Below, in pieces: positions 48,610 through 59,439 of a DNA stretch of 64,000 bases (positions within the stretch are counted from its first letter, which is position 1; every line of letters starts with the position of its first letter). The position numbers and the translations under genes were made by a program. The DNA is taken from positions 3,224,001 to 3,288,000 of the forward strand of contig CANTUV010000012.1 in assembly GCA_947685225.1 (NCBI GenBank), given 5' to 3'. A model generated the notes under the pieces. It searched no databases and was not told the DNA's origin. It worked only from the letters and a program-made list of their open reading frames with translations. Source of the stretch: Garcia nutans. Lineage: Eukaryota > Streptophyta > Magnoliopsida > Malpighiales > Euphorbiaceae.

Positions 48610-49660
48610 AGTAAAATTTACCAATCGTCCTTGATTAAGAATAGACTAATGTTCATCATTGTCATCCAATATAAAATCATCCCATTGTGATTCCTTAAAT
48701 ATGCACTTAGCTCTTATTGTTATCTTTTCATTCATATGTCATCTAAAACTCTAATAGAAAGCTGACTTGATGCATGATGTAGTAGCATATTAGCCCTAAA
48801 ATGAGGTGACACTCCTAAAGAAAAATTAAAAATCACATAAAATAAATGGAGGTGTAGGGATTCAACTCGTGCACATCTAGTATCTTAACCCTGTGAATTA
48901 CACTTTATTTTATGCAATCAACATGACTTTGTTTATATTTTAATTATAATTTTGTAGAAAATTATAAATAATTAATTGTTATAATCTAAAGTTTAATTAT
49001 TAATTATTTAAGTGAATTATTAAATTAAGTTTAGTAATTGCTTATTAATTATTTATTATTAATTTCATTTTACATTAGAATTATTCAAATGTAAAAGAAA
49101 TGGAAAAAATTAGATTATTTGCAAATATAATCTATTTCCAAAAAAAATTAGATTATTTGTTAATAAAAAATTATAAAAAATAAATTTGAAAAATTAAAAT
49201 TTTTTTAGTGATTTACCCATGGATTTATTAATCTATTTAACAAATTTTATTTAATTATTAAATAAAATTATTTTTAAATTTATAATTTTTCAAAAACTAT
49301 AATTAAAATATAAATAAAGCCACATTGATTATATAAAATAAAGTGTAGCACAAAAGGTTAAGTACATGACTTTTGATGCTAGAGGCAATCCCAACATCTT
49401 CTTTGATTTTAAGTGATTTTTAAGTATTTTTCTAAGAGTTGATGTGGTGTCACCACGTTAGCCTCTAAAATGATGTGGTAAATAATATGACATAATATCA
49501 TTTTTCAATTAGAGTTTTGGATAGCAAACCGATAGAAAATGACAACAAGAGCTAAGTATATCTTTAAGAGACCATGACGGGATGATTTAATATTAATTTA
49601 TTTTTAAGAACGACTAATGAAATTTACAATTGAGAGGTATGAGGACAAAATGGCTTATGT
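48610..49660. mobile_element. Long-TIR element (MULE/MITE candidate), about 1.05 kb
   Basis: The left arm (about 48615-48975) and the reverse complement of the right arm (about 49250-49655) align along about 350 bp. Shared blocks include AAATCATCCC.T..TG.T, CACTTAGCTCTT.TTGT.AT, AAAACTCTAAT.GAAA, and TTAATTATAATTTT plus ATAAAATAAAGTGTA. The arms differ by scattered substitutions and small gaps. The spacer is AT-rich and non-coding. Long TIRs point to a Mutator-like or fold-back element. Exact ends and target duplication are not settled. Confidence 0.65.
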
Positions 49661-49990
49661 CATTGGCGTCTTTACAAAAATATCATAAAAAAAAAATTAA
49701 ATTTATCATATTTTTTAAAATATTTATAGATTTATTAAAATTTATATTTTATATAAAAATATCAGAATTAGATAATTTATTATGAGTTTATTGTGAGTTT
49801 ATTGTATATTTATTATGAGTTTATAAATTTACATAATTTATTATGAATATATTATGATTTTATCATTAAATTTTTTAAAAAGCACTGATAAAAAAAATAT
49901 AAAATATAATGAAGAGTGTAATTATCTCTGCGTCATTTTGTAATCACGAAGTCCATACGAAGCAAGTCCAATAATGAAAAGTCCAACACT
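49661..49990. repeat. Dispersed repeat (copies near 40550-40830 and 54590-54870)
   Basis: Repeated TTTATTATGAGTTTATTGTGAGTTT-like phrases, followed by CGAAGCAAGTCCAATAATGAAAAGTCCAACACTCC. The last phrase recurs at about 40778. Non-coding. It lies about 400 bp downstream of the second GDSL gene. Confidence 0.5.
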
Positions 49991-50241
49991 CCCGTATCGC
50001 GAAAAGCACAAACTGATATAGAGCCCAAAAAAGTCAACATAAATTACCTAGAATCCTAGATTAATTGTATTGGTTTTTGAGGCTAAATTAAGGAATTACA
50101 GCCTAAATGCATCTGGCATTAATTTTTTGCATAGATATTGACAATGCTCTAGTTATTCCTGGCATGCGTTGCGGAAACGAAATTTACAAACTGAACAAAA
50201 ACAAAACGCAAAATGCAAACAAAACAAAGATACCCAAAGTA

Positions 50242-50247
50242 TTTTAT
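50242..50247 (-). promoter_or_regulatory. Candidate poly(A) signal of the second GDSL gene
   Basis: AATAAA on the minus strand about 153 bases after the stop codon; candidate only. Confidence 0.35.
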
Positions 50248-50399
50248 TAACAAGAAACTAAGATAACAGTGAAGTTATTAAAATCATAAAATATAATATA
50301 AATATATATATTATCCAATCCAATATTGCTGGATAATTATTTTTTATGTATATGTGTGTGTGTGTAATTAATAGTAGTTTTAATAAGAAAATTTGGAAG

Positions 50400-52417
50400 T
50401 TAGAGTTGAATCTGTGCCAGTTGATGAAAGTTGATTGGTTTGACAAATGTTGTATCACCATAATATAGGGATAGAGCAGATAAGTTGGTAGCAGCTTCAG
50501 ATGGATGATATAAGTCCCAAAATAAGTATTCGTTTCGATTCGGACAAAGGTTAGAGTTTTGCTCTTTATTACAAGACCCTGCTCCATTGTAATCTCCAGT
50601 TCCACAGCAAGCTTTCTTTATTTCCTTGAATCCTACACCACCAATCCATGATTAAAGTAATCAATTAATTTTAAGGAAAATTAAGAGTTGATTTTCATCA
50701 AGAACAAGTGAACTACTGATCATACATACCAAAGGAGCCATAATTCTTAAAGACATATTTGGTCATTTTGTACATATTGGCAAGTGAATACTTCATTTCT
50801 GGAAATTCATAGCTCATATTTACTAAGAGAGAATCAATATTTGAGTAGAAAGCTCGAGCAAATTCATTTGGTGTCTTTAAACAGCCACCATCACCACCAT
50901 TACTTTTGTTCTGAGCACGAAAATAAGGACAGCACCCAACTGGTCCAACACCTATAATGCCAAATTTTCGAGCTCCCATATTGAATAAATTCTGCCATTA
51001 ATTAATTTTCAATGCACATTAAAACATTATATATTTACACCTGTAATTAATTAATGTGATTATTAATTACCTTTAGATGTTGATAGTAAGCTGTGTGGAG
51101 ATTAGCCACTAATTCATCTTTTGTTATATTGCTTCCTAAGCGCATAACGTCAAGGATGTCATTTGATCCAACACCTAAGATGAACAATGAATGGGAAATA
51201 ATTTTTGCAGTTTCTTTACCACCTTTCACTTCACTGATATTTCCTCTGACTAATGCAAATTGTTGAATCTGCTCTTCAAGTGGTACAACTCTATTCTTTA
51301 AGTAAATTTTAAAGGAACCCAACAATCAAGAATTAATTTTACTATGTACAAGTAAAATAAATTAAACAAATTTTTAAGAGATTTGAATTCCTCATGAGCC
51401 AAACAATAAAATGGGATATTAATCCAAAAAATTAAAATCCTATTCATAAGGGAACATATGGGAGCCCCATAACACTTGGAAATGTATATTATATCCTAGT
51501 TTAATGATTAATTAGTACCCCAAACATTATTATTATTACTATTATTTTTAAATTAGATGTCCAAGTTGAGTAATTAGTTCTTATTCTACAAATATGGAAT
51601 ATCATTAAAAATTCCAATTATAACTAGTTATTGTTTTTTGAAATAAAATATATATATTAGATTTTTTTTAAAAAAAAATTAACTTAAATATTTTTGCTTG
51701 GTCCTGCAGTTTTTTAAAAAAATTTCCTATATACGTTAGCAACCAAGTATAAATGAATAAAAAGTCATACTCACCCACAATTTCTTTCCAGTTTCATAAA
51801 GAACTCCAGATCCTCCAGATGCAAAGTTTACCCCTCTCTGTATTTCCTCTCTGAAAATTGTCATATTGTTGACAAGATAAAGATAGGGTAGTGGGCTGCT
51901 CTCATATCCAAACAACTGGGCTAAAACACGCAAAAATTAAATTAACAGGTAAAACTTCTGTATTTGTTGCAATTTGGTCTAATGATAAGACAAATTTATA
52001 TGAAAATTTGATTAGCACACATATATATTTGTCATTTAACATATACCAAACAAATTTCCTTGTTATTAAGTTTGAGCCTTCTTCTCTCATATTAAGAAGA
52101 AAAAAGAACTAATTGCAATAATACCAAGAAAACATACCAAGCCTGTCAGCAAAATTGTAGCCATTGCTAAATCTCCCAGTAGGAACAGAGTCAGGAAAAT
52201 CAATCCCATTGTAAGGGAAATTAGCTAAAGCAATAGTTCCATTCAAAAAATTGTTAGTTCCAACATCAAATGTAGAATCACCCAAAATAAATATTGATGG
52301 TAGCGTGGTCTCTGCAACTGCTACTGCAGCCAATTTATCAGTAGCTGCTAGCAGCATGCAAAGAACTAAGAGGAGATAATTATAATTAGTACAACGGTAA
52401 CTTTTTGCCTTTGCCAT
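50400..52417 (-). CDS. GDSL esterase/lipase, 381 aa, five exons
   Basis: Paralogue of the gene at 23341-25454. Exons on the minus strand: 52417-52138, 51920-51775, 51295-51071, 50991-50730, 50632-50400, all with GT-AG introns; 1146 nt in one frame. Exons 3 (225 nt) and 4 (262 nt) have exactly the lengths of the paralogue and the intron phases are identical. Residues 1 to about 36 form a signal peptide with a hydrophobic LLLVLCMLLAA core. Block I is IFILGDSTFDVGTNN, block II GVNFASGGSGV, block III LGVGSNDILDVM with the canonical Asn-Asp, and block V FWDLYHPSEAA with the catalytic Asp and His. No break seen. Probably a secreted esterase or acyl-hydrolase; the substrate is unknown. Confidence 0.93.
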
Positions 52418-52474
52418 GATTGCTAAATTCTGTGTATGTGTCTCTGTTATGAAAATGGGCTCTGCCTTTTCAGT

Positions 52475-52482
52475 TATTTATA
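52475..52482 (-). promoter_or_regulatory. TATA box of the second GDSL gene
   Basis: TATAAATA on the minus strand, about 58 bp upstream of the ATG at 52417, matching the spacing in the paralogue. Confidence 0.55.
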
Positions 52483-53189
52483 CAAGAAAACGGTAAAAAG
52501 TGAATAAACAGGTAACGATAGTGGTGTAATTATCAAAGCATAATAACTAAGGAAGCTGATTAACATTTTGTAGGCGGATTAAACTATGCATTTCCTTATT
52601 CGCATATCACTATTGTTACACCTAGAAAAGTATTAAATCCTTGTCCAAACTTGTACAACCTTGTTATGAATTTACTGTTTGTTTTTTATTATTATTGCTT
52701 GTCACTTTCGTTTGTGTAACAATGAGCCTTCCCTTTCTCTTATTTGTTCTTTTGTTGTAAAGAATCTCTGAATAAGTACTGCAGCAACTTATAAAGGTTA
52801 TTGGATTTGCATATAATTCTGGAATCAGCCACCAAAACTACAACATATTTGTTTGGTATTCTATGAGGGTATACTTTTTAGCTAATAAATAAATCGCATT
52901 GTTCATCACTAAATTTTCTACCCTCATTTTAGGAAATAAGTTGTGAAATAAGGACTGCTTAAGTTTCGGTTAACCCAAGTGTGAAGGAGAAAAACAGAAA
53001 AAGAAAACTGAAATATAGATTCAGTTTAGAAAAATCTTTAAATCAAAATCAAAGCATAAATAAATAATATTTAACCGACTATTGATCAACTGTACAAAAT
53101 GAATATTTAATTCATATTTTTGATTTCACTATATACTAAAAATAGTTTAAAATTAATTAAATGAAAAAAAATTCATACATATTGTAGAC
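52483..53189. other. Promoter-side intergenic DNA of the second GDSL gene
   Basis: No gene. Unique-looking sequence, less repetitive than its surroundings, so the native promoter of the gene may lie here. Confidence 0.45.
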
Positions 53190-54490
53190 ATCTTAGTTGT
53201 CAGGCTCTTTACTAAAATATGGGATGAAATTTAATATTCTACCAAAATATAAAATTTTCTCTCATATTTGCTGAATTATGAAAGTCAAAATACAAAATCA
53301 AACTTTGAGTTTCGGTTTATATTTTTTTAAATATAATTTGGTTAAATTGAAACTCTAGTTATGGGACTTTTATCAAAATATAGGAAGAAGTCTCATATTT
53401 TAACAAAATATAAAACTTTCTCCCAAATTTATTAAATTATGGGAGTCAAAATATAAATCGAAAGTTTAAATTTGGTTTGTATTTTTTTTTAATATAAAAT
53501 TTCGGTTTGGCAATTTTTTTTAAATTAATGTGTACGTAGCCAAATCAAAACTTATAATTTTGGTTCGACCAAATTTTTTTTATAATAATTAAAATAATAA
53601 TAATAATTATTAAATAATAGTAATAATAATAATATTAAATAATAATAATAACTATTATTATTAAATTTTAATTGAGTAATACATTAAAATATTTTAATAT
53701 AATATCTTAATATTATTTTAGGAAATAATAATAATAATTATTATTATTATTAAAATAATAATAGCAATAATAATAATGACAATTATTATTACTATTATTA
53801 AAAAATAATAATAATAATAACAATTATTATTAAATTTTAATTGAGTAATACATTAAAATATTTTAATATTATTTTAAATAATAATAATAATAATAATAAT
53901 AGCAATTATTATTAACTTTTAATTGAGTATTTCACAAAATAATAATAATAATAATAATAGTGGATGAATTGAATTGAATCATAATTCAAATATAAACTTC
54001 AATGGATGAATATTGATATCAGTATCATGACGAAACTCTAATAATAAAATAATAATAATAGCAATAATATAGTAATATTATTATTTTAATAATTATTATT
54101 TTATTATTAGTAGTAGTAGTAATATTATTATTTCAATTATTATTATTATTTTCTAAAATAATATTAAATTATTTTAATGTATTACTCTATTATTATTATT
54201 ATTATAAAATTCTGCCCAAACAAAAACTATAAGTTTCAGTGTGGTCATGAACACATTAATAAAAAAAAGTTTTTGGCCAAATAGAAATTTCCATGGATAT
54301 ATTAATAAAAAAATTTTGCCAAACTGAAACTCTAAGTTTCTGTTTGACTAAATTATATTAAAAAAATAAAAAAATACAAACAAAAACTTAAAATTTTAGT
54401 TTATATTTTAACTCTTATAATTCAGTAAATATAGAAAAAAATCTTATATTTTGCTAAAATATAATACTTCCTCACATATTTTGAAAAAAA
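53190..54490. mobile_element. Fold-back element with AAT/ATT-rich core
   Basis: The left arm (about 53190-53570) holds two tandem units of about 160 bp: ...CAAAATATAAAA.TTTCTC.CA.ATTT.., then .TGAATTATG..AGTCAAAATA, then a GTTTCGGTTT-type motif. The right arm (about 54225-54485) carries the same sequence as its reverse complement. Between them, 53575-54215 is made of AAT repeats on the left half and ATT repeats on the right half, so the middle is also self-complementary. A transcript could form a hairpin of hundreds of base pairs. No ORF. Confidence 0.65.
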
Positions 54491-55994
54491 AAAAAAAGCA
54501 GTGTACTTGTGCCCGCGGTCCAAATAGAGGGAAGAAGAGCTAAAAAAAGACTTCTTTTTATTTAATGGACCTGAGAAGGGCTTGGACACCATTACTGGTG
54601 TTTTTCCAAAAATGGGAGAAAAAATAAAAATAAAATTTAAATTTATCAAAATTTTCAAAATATGTATAAATTTACAAGAATTTATAATTAATTTATAAAT
54701 TTATCAAATTTATTATGTGTTTATTATATATATAATAATTTTTATAAGTTTATTATGGGTTCACTTTGAGTTTATTATATATTTTTATAAAGTGACTGAA
54801 ATACCCCTTGTAACATAAAATTTTTTTATAAAAAATGTCAAAGAGTATAATTTTCGCACCATTATTTGGACCCAAAAAGGGCCAAGTAAGAGGAAAACTA
54901 GAGAAAAGTGGCAAGTGACATAAAGGATCTTTCGCTGCCGTTCGGCATGACGTCTAGCCATATGGAGTATCTAGGCTAAATAATAATATCTAGGCTCATT
55001 ATAATACAAAAACATACAAAGAAACCCTTTCATATACTAAAGGTTACCTTTCTCTTCCTATGTCTTCCTGTCTTTCACGTTTTTTCACCCTACAAAAAAG
55101 CAACTCTTCATCATTTAACCTTCTGCATCAAAAGAGAAGATCTCCGACTAACCTCCAACTCCAAGGCTTCAATTTCTTTCTTTTGTAATCTTGTTATGTT
55201 GCTATCATTGAATCTTTAATTAAGGGTAGTATTAATTTTTATTGTTAATTTTTTTTAAGTTTTGTTTTAGTTAGGTTTTATTTTTTTTCTTTTTTTAATT
55301 AATTGAGCCCGGTATAACAATCCAAATATTCCAACACAAGAAAGAAAACTCAATGCCTTCTCTATCTTATTCAAAATTTCCAAATCAATTTTGTTAATTT
55401 CTCTATTGTAAATTTAATAGAAGGAATTGAAATGCTGGGGGACTTCAACATTAAAAACTGGAATTAAGATTCTATTATTTGAATTCTCTTACAAATAAAA
55501 GCATGGTTTATAATTTATAAATGTATAACATCATTTATACTCTATTTTTTTTTCTTTTTTTTTTTTATGAATGTTTGGTTGGTCCAACCTAGCAGAATTT
55601 TCACACAAGCATGTCGCATGCACCTGTATATATTATTTTTTTAAAAAGAAAACTGGATGCATAATTTAATTTTTGAAGTTTGTTAAAAAACTTTATACTA
55701 TCCTGAATTTTTTAAGTGGTTAATGTATCCTCAGAATCACACAAACATTCAATTTTATGCTCATCAAACACAATTTTCAATTTCTTAACTTATGTATTCT
55801 TTACATTTACTGTGTAATTAACTAATTATTGTTTTGATTCATCCAAAAAATATTATAATTTTTTTTCTTTTTTATGTTTAACTCATCACACCTAACAATA
55901 TGCTAACCTCATCATATCATAATCATAGATTTAAGTTCAAATACTTATTTGATAATTTAATTCAAATGCACTTTAGATAAACATAAATGTGAAA
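54491..55994. other. Intergenic DNA, no gene
   Basis: Includes a copy of the dispersed repeat at about 54590-54870 (TTTATTATGGGTTCACTTTGAGTTTATTA). 54930-55200 is less AT-rich but has no ORF with recognisable product. Poly-T tracts lie at 55545-55565 and 55860-55875. The right edge is the left SINE target copy (55984-55994). Confidence 0.45.
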
Positions 55995-56113
55995 AAACCC
56001 GCTGGAGTTAGCCCAGCGGGCCACCTGTTGTTACTCCTATGGGAGGGCAGGGGTTCGATCCTCAAAAACATATTTTCGAGGGTCGAGCTTTTTAAAAAGA
56101 AGAAAAAAAAACT
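55995..56113 (+). mobile_element. Short tRNA-derived SINE with target duplication
   Basis: A 119-bp element. RNA polymerase III box A is TAGCCCAGCGGG (56009-56020) and box B is GGTTCGATCC (56052-56061), 31 bp apart, as in tRNA-derived SINEs. After a short body come a T run (about 56089-56093, possible pol III terminator) and an A-rich tail. An identical 11-bp target duplication TAAATGTGAAA flanks it (55984-55994 and 56114-56124). A 108-codon ORF crossing it is spurious. A true tRNA gene is excluded because no anticodon or acceptor stem can be drawn. Confidence 0.88.
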
Positions 56114-56380
56114 TAAATGTGAAATTACTAATAGAATATGGTCTACTTTAATTCTTTGTTGTTATTTTTTTTTAATTTTTATTAAGTTAGATTTTCTAGG
56201 CATCCATTATAAATTATTAGTAATAATTTCTATTTTAATTATATTTTGTTGGCTTTTTTGTTGTTTTTATTTTAATTATATGTTGGTGGTTTTTATTTTA
56301 TTAGGTAATTCATAAATTTAAAATATATTGTAATTTATATTTTTCTTATTCTAATTAGTATATTTTACTTTAATATAGTC

Positions 56381-56775
56381 ATGAATAAATTTCTCAAACG
56401 GTTAGTTAAAGACAAAGACTCTAACCCCAATCCTCCAAAGTACCATCATTTGAAATTTAATATAAATAACCTTCCTCATGATCTGGGATTACGAAAAAAA
56501 TTTTCAAATTATCATCCTAATGACCGTGATAAAATACGAAGGGCTTAAATGCAAGAAGGTCCATGTTAACCTTTTGACCATATATTTACACAAAGAAAAA
56601 TTGGAAATATTTATCGTCAATTTGTTCCATCTTGGTTTAAGGATTATAGTAATTGGTTAGAGCATAACATTACAAAGGATGCTACTTTTTGCTTATGTTA
56701 CTATCTCTATAGGCCAGATATTGGAAAACAAACAAGTGGTGATACTTTTGTTACTGATAAATTGAAAATCTTGAT
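56381..56775 (+). pseudogene. hAT transposase N-terminal relic (TTF zinc finger)
   Basis: Plus-strand reading from ATG 56381 gives MNKFLKRLVKDKDSNPN.. then NNLPHDLGLRK. After a one-base frame change in an A run near 56500 it gives FSNYHPNDRDKIRRA, QEGPC.PFDHIFTQRKIGNIYRQFVPSWFKDY, NWLEHNITKDATFCLCYYLY. This is the TTF-type zinc finger start of plant hAT transposases, related to the one at 28722-28429 but on the other strand. Two in-frame stops (after RRA and after GPC) and loss of everything downstream make it a relic. No TIR found nearby. Confidence 0.7.
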
Positions 56776-56869
56776 TACCCCTTCAACTAAATAAAATTTA
56801 GTTACACATGTTCTTGAGAAAAGAAAACTAAAAATATGTCTTTCAAGCCTCTTGTGAACGTGAACAGTA

Positions 56870-57297
56870 ACCGGAAAAAAAAAGAGAAGAAAGTAGGACT
56901 ACCAATAAATTAGTTTTTATATTCCTTTTTTCTATTTTCTACCCTAACTAGGAAAATAATAAATAAAATAAAATTTAATACCTAATAAAATTTCTCATTA
57001 ATATCTACTGAATAAGAAAATAATTAAGTCTTAATATTTCTGAAAATCTGCTAAAAAATCGTATCTCAAGAATCCCAAACAAATCATATTTTCCAGTTGG
57101 ACTGTGAAATCTTTAAGTATCAGACCACTCTTGGGCACAAGTCTTGCCCAAGGGTTACACCCAAGGGTATTTCCAACTAATTTTCACCATTTTCTTCAAC
57201 TTATCTCTATTTTTTTCTCAAGCTATAATATATACAAAAATACCTCAAAATCAGTAAAATCTCATAATAATAAGCTTAAATATTCTTGCAAACATTA
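56870..57297 (-). repeat. Truncated Tat/Athila LTR fragment
   Basis: On the minus strand this begins TGCTAATGTTTGCAAGAATATTTAAGC and follows the first about 400 bp of the LTR at 10674, including the CTTGGGCAAG motif and the TTTTCCTAGTTAGGGTAGAAAA block. The 3' two thirds are missing. Its start abuts the 3'-truncated Copia element, so one insertion or deletion junction lies near 57298-57303. Confidence 0.75.
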
Positions 57298-57314
57298 GCA
57301 ATCTTTGCTCACTA

Positions 57315-57643
57315 TCAATCATTCACAGAAGGCTGACTATATGGATCCCAAATATTTAAATGAATCAATTGAAAATAATATGTTGTTTTAATAGAACTAG
57401 GAGGAAAAACAAGTCTAGTTTGTTTAGCTAGAGGACAAACATCATAAAGAATAGTGGAAGAATTTTTATGAACAAATGGAAGAAATTTGAATACAGAGTA
57501 TGATGGATGTCCTAGCCTTTTATGCGACTGCTCTTGATTAGTCAACCCATCCACTACATTTGCAGAAGGTGTAGGAAGACATTTATTAGTAATTTCAAAA
57601 GAGCCAGCATCCAATATGTACAAGTTTCCAACCACTTTCCCCT
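57315..57643 (-). pseudogene. Copia GAG_pre-integrase and integrase start (host element)
   Basis: The open minus frame reads VVGNLYILDAG, SHKRLGHPSYSVFKFL, DVCPLAKQTRLVFP and LIHLNIWDPYSQPS. The HHCC zinc-binding region of Copia integrase is recognisable (H in SHKRLGHP, C in VCPLAKQ), but the first Cys is replaced by Tyr (YDVC), which should harm zinc binding. The frame then ends at two stops at the truncation point. It is continuous with the protease piece beyond the nested insertion. Confidence 0.8.
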
Positions 57644-58911
57644 TGTTAGCTGTATATAATTATAGTTATTAGTTGGTTGTTAGCTATTAAATGAAATGGT
57701 TAGTAGTTAGGTGTTAGTAGTTGTAGATATTAATTACTAGCTGTGTATAAATATAGGGTTCTTGAATTGAAGAAATATATAGAAATTATCATTTTTTTTC
57801 TCTTATTGTTACATGGTATCAGAGCTATATAGATTAAAAAATATGTGTGTTTAAGCTTTTGGTCAGAAGCTGCGAAGAAAGTAGGTTGTTCTTGGTCTGG
57901 ACAGCTTAGGCTACAGTTGTTAGAAGTCTAGGTCATCAATCTAGCTACTCTATTTTCATCACAGCCACCCAAGGAAGGAGCGCACGTCTCAGATCGGCCG
58001 TCCCCTGAAATCCGGTCACCCAGAAGCCGGTGAGTGGAGTACACAACTCGCCGCCAGAAAATTTCCGATCAGATTCACGCGCCGGCGCGTGGTGGCGCTT
58101 GCGGTGGTTTCCGACGGTCGGGTTTCTCGTTCTGGCATCGCAGTGTTGTCAGCTGTTCATTTTTGTGGTCAGTTCTTGCATTCTGGTACATTCTGATTCG
58201 TGAACAGTAATCAGTTCCTATTCTTTTGAGATGTTGCTGTTTTTGTGATATTTTTGGATATTTTTAAGCTGTTAGTAATCTGTTTTTGGGTGTTTTTTTG
58301 GAGCTGTTATTACGTTTATTTGATTTCTAGAGTATTTCTCTGATTTTTTGGGGCTGTGGAGTTACTGTTTTCCTTGTCATTGTGTTTATTTTGTGGTGAA
58401 TTTTGTCATGGCTGATAATAATAAGAAAACTATTGCGGCTGTTACTGATGTTATTCCGGTAGTTAATCGAATTACGGAACATCAATTGAATGAAAATAAT
58501 TTTCTAGATTGGAGCAAAACAATTAGAATTTATTTGAGAAGCGTAGACAATGATGACCACTTGACTAATGATCCACCGGATGGTGATACTAGACAACTTT
58601 GGGTAAGAGAAGATGCAAGATTATTCTTACAAATAAAAAACTGTATTGGCAATGATGTGGTTAGTTTGATTGGTCATTGTGAATTTGTCAAAGACTTAAT
58701 GGAGTACCTTGATTTTTTGTACTCGGTTAAGGGAAGCTTGAACTATATGTATGATACTTGTATGTCGTTATATCGGGTTGAGCAGAAGGATAAGCCTCTT
58801 ACATTGTATTTTGGGGAGGTAAAAAAGATTATTGAGGACCTTAATATCTTAATGCCTTTTAATTCTGACATTAAGGTCCAACAGAGTCAACGAAAGCAGA
58901 TGGCTGTCATG
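57644..58911 (+). mobile_element. Nested Copia, 5' LTR to gag, 3' end missing
   Basis: The LTR is 170 bp (57644-57813, TGTTAGCTG...TGTTACA), followed directly by a perfect tRNA-Met primer site TGGTATCAGAGC (57814-57825), a leader of about 580 bp with a GC-rich part, and gag. There is no pol or 3' LTR. It interrupts the minus-strand Copia: the left flank is cccct (57639-57643) and the sequence after 58911 is tccct (58912-58916), a 4-5 bp duplication after which the host frame resumes exactly. Confidence 0.8.
58408..58911 (+). pseudogene. Copia gag, truncated (nested element)
   Basis: The start is MADNNKKTIAAVTDV, the usual Copia gag start; the upstream Met at 58348 lies in the leader and is not favoured. 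The gag core follows: LNENNFLDWSKTIRIYLR, QLWVREDARLFLQIKNCI, FLYSVKGSLNYMYDTCMSLYRVEQKD, and near the end QRKQMAVM, the conserved QREQMAVM motif. The frame is intact to 58911. After that the ORF runs by chance into host-element DNA for about ten residues before a stop. About 168 codons remain of the usual gag. It should not be functional. Confidence 0.8.
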
Positions 58912-58916
58912 TCCCT

Positions 58917-59340
58917 GAGCCAACACATCACTAGTCTTTAGGTCCTGTAGAACACAATTATCCTTGTAAAACTGAAATTGAATAGGACTATGTTTAGCCA
59001 AGGTGTTGACTCACAGTAGCTTGTGTTTGAAAGTTGGTATGCACGGAACATCTTGTACAACAAGTTGATCATTGAGTTTAACTAGGCCTTTTTTGATGAA
59101 CAATAGTAATAACTCCATTAGGCAAATGAATTTTGGTATGGTAAGTAAGAGGCTGTAAATCATGAAAAAGAGTTTTAGCTACACATGTGTTAGAGCTCCT
59201 ATATCTATTATCCACAAGCCACAATCAAAATTACAAGAAGCTAAAACTAGGTAAGAAATCAAAAATGCAAATTCAACTTCTGTAAAATCCATGTACTGAT
59301 CATCCACTTATTTATTCTTCAAATTTTGTATCTTGAAATC
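58917..59340 (-). pseudogene. Copia protease region (host element)
   Basis: The minus strand near 59225-59190 reads CGLWIIDIGALTHV; the protease active-site motif is normally D-[TS]-G-A, here D-I-G-A, so the enzyme would be inactive. Toward 58920 it reads FQFYKDNCVLQDLKTSDVLAQG, the usual link between protease and GAG_pre-integrase. Frame changes and stops lie between these pieces. Confidence 0.65.
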
Positions 59341-59439
59341 TCTTGTTGAATTATCTCTGTTATTGTTTAGGACCTCCATCCAAAGTCTCATCCATTGGAG
59401 TTGCAACCATATTCTCTTTTCCCTTTAAAACAACCAAAA

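Noticed and set aside
56001..56070. Possible tRNA gene
   Set aside because: Boxes A and B are present, but no acceptor stem or anticodon arm can be drawn; the A-rich tail and target duplication show a SINE.
55989..56315. 108-codon plus ORF
   Set aside because: Begins in the SINE and runs into AT-rich flank; chance reading frame.
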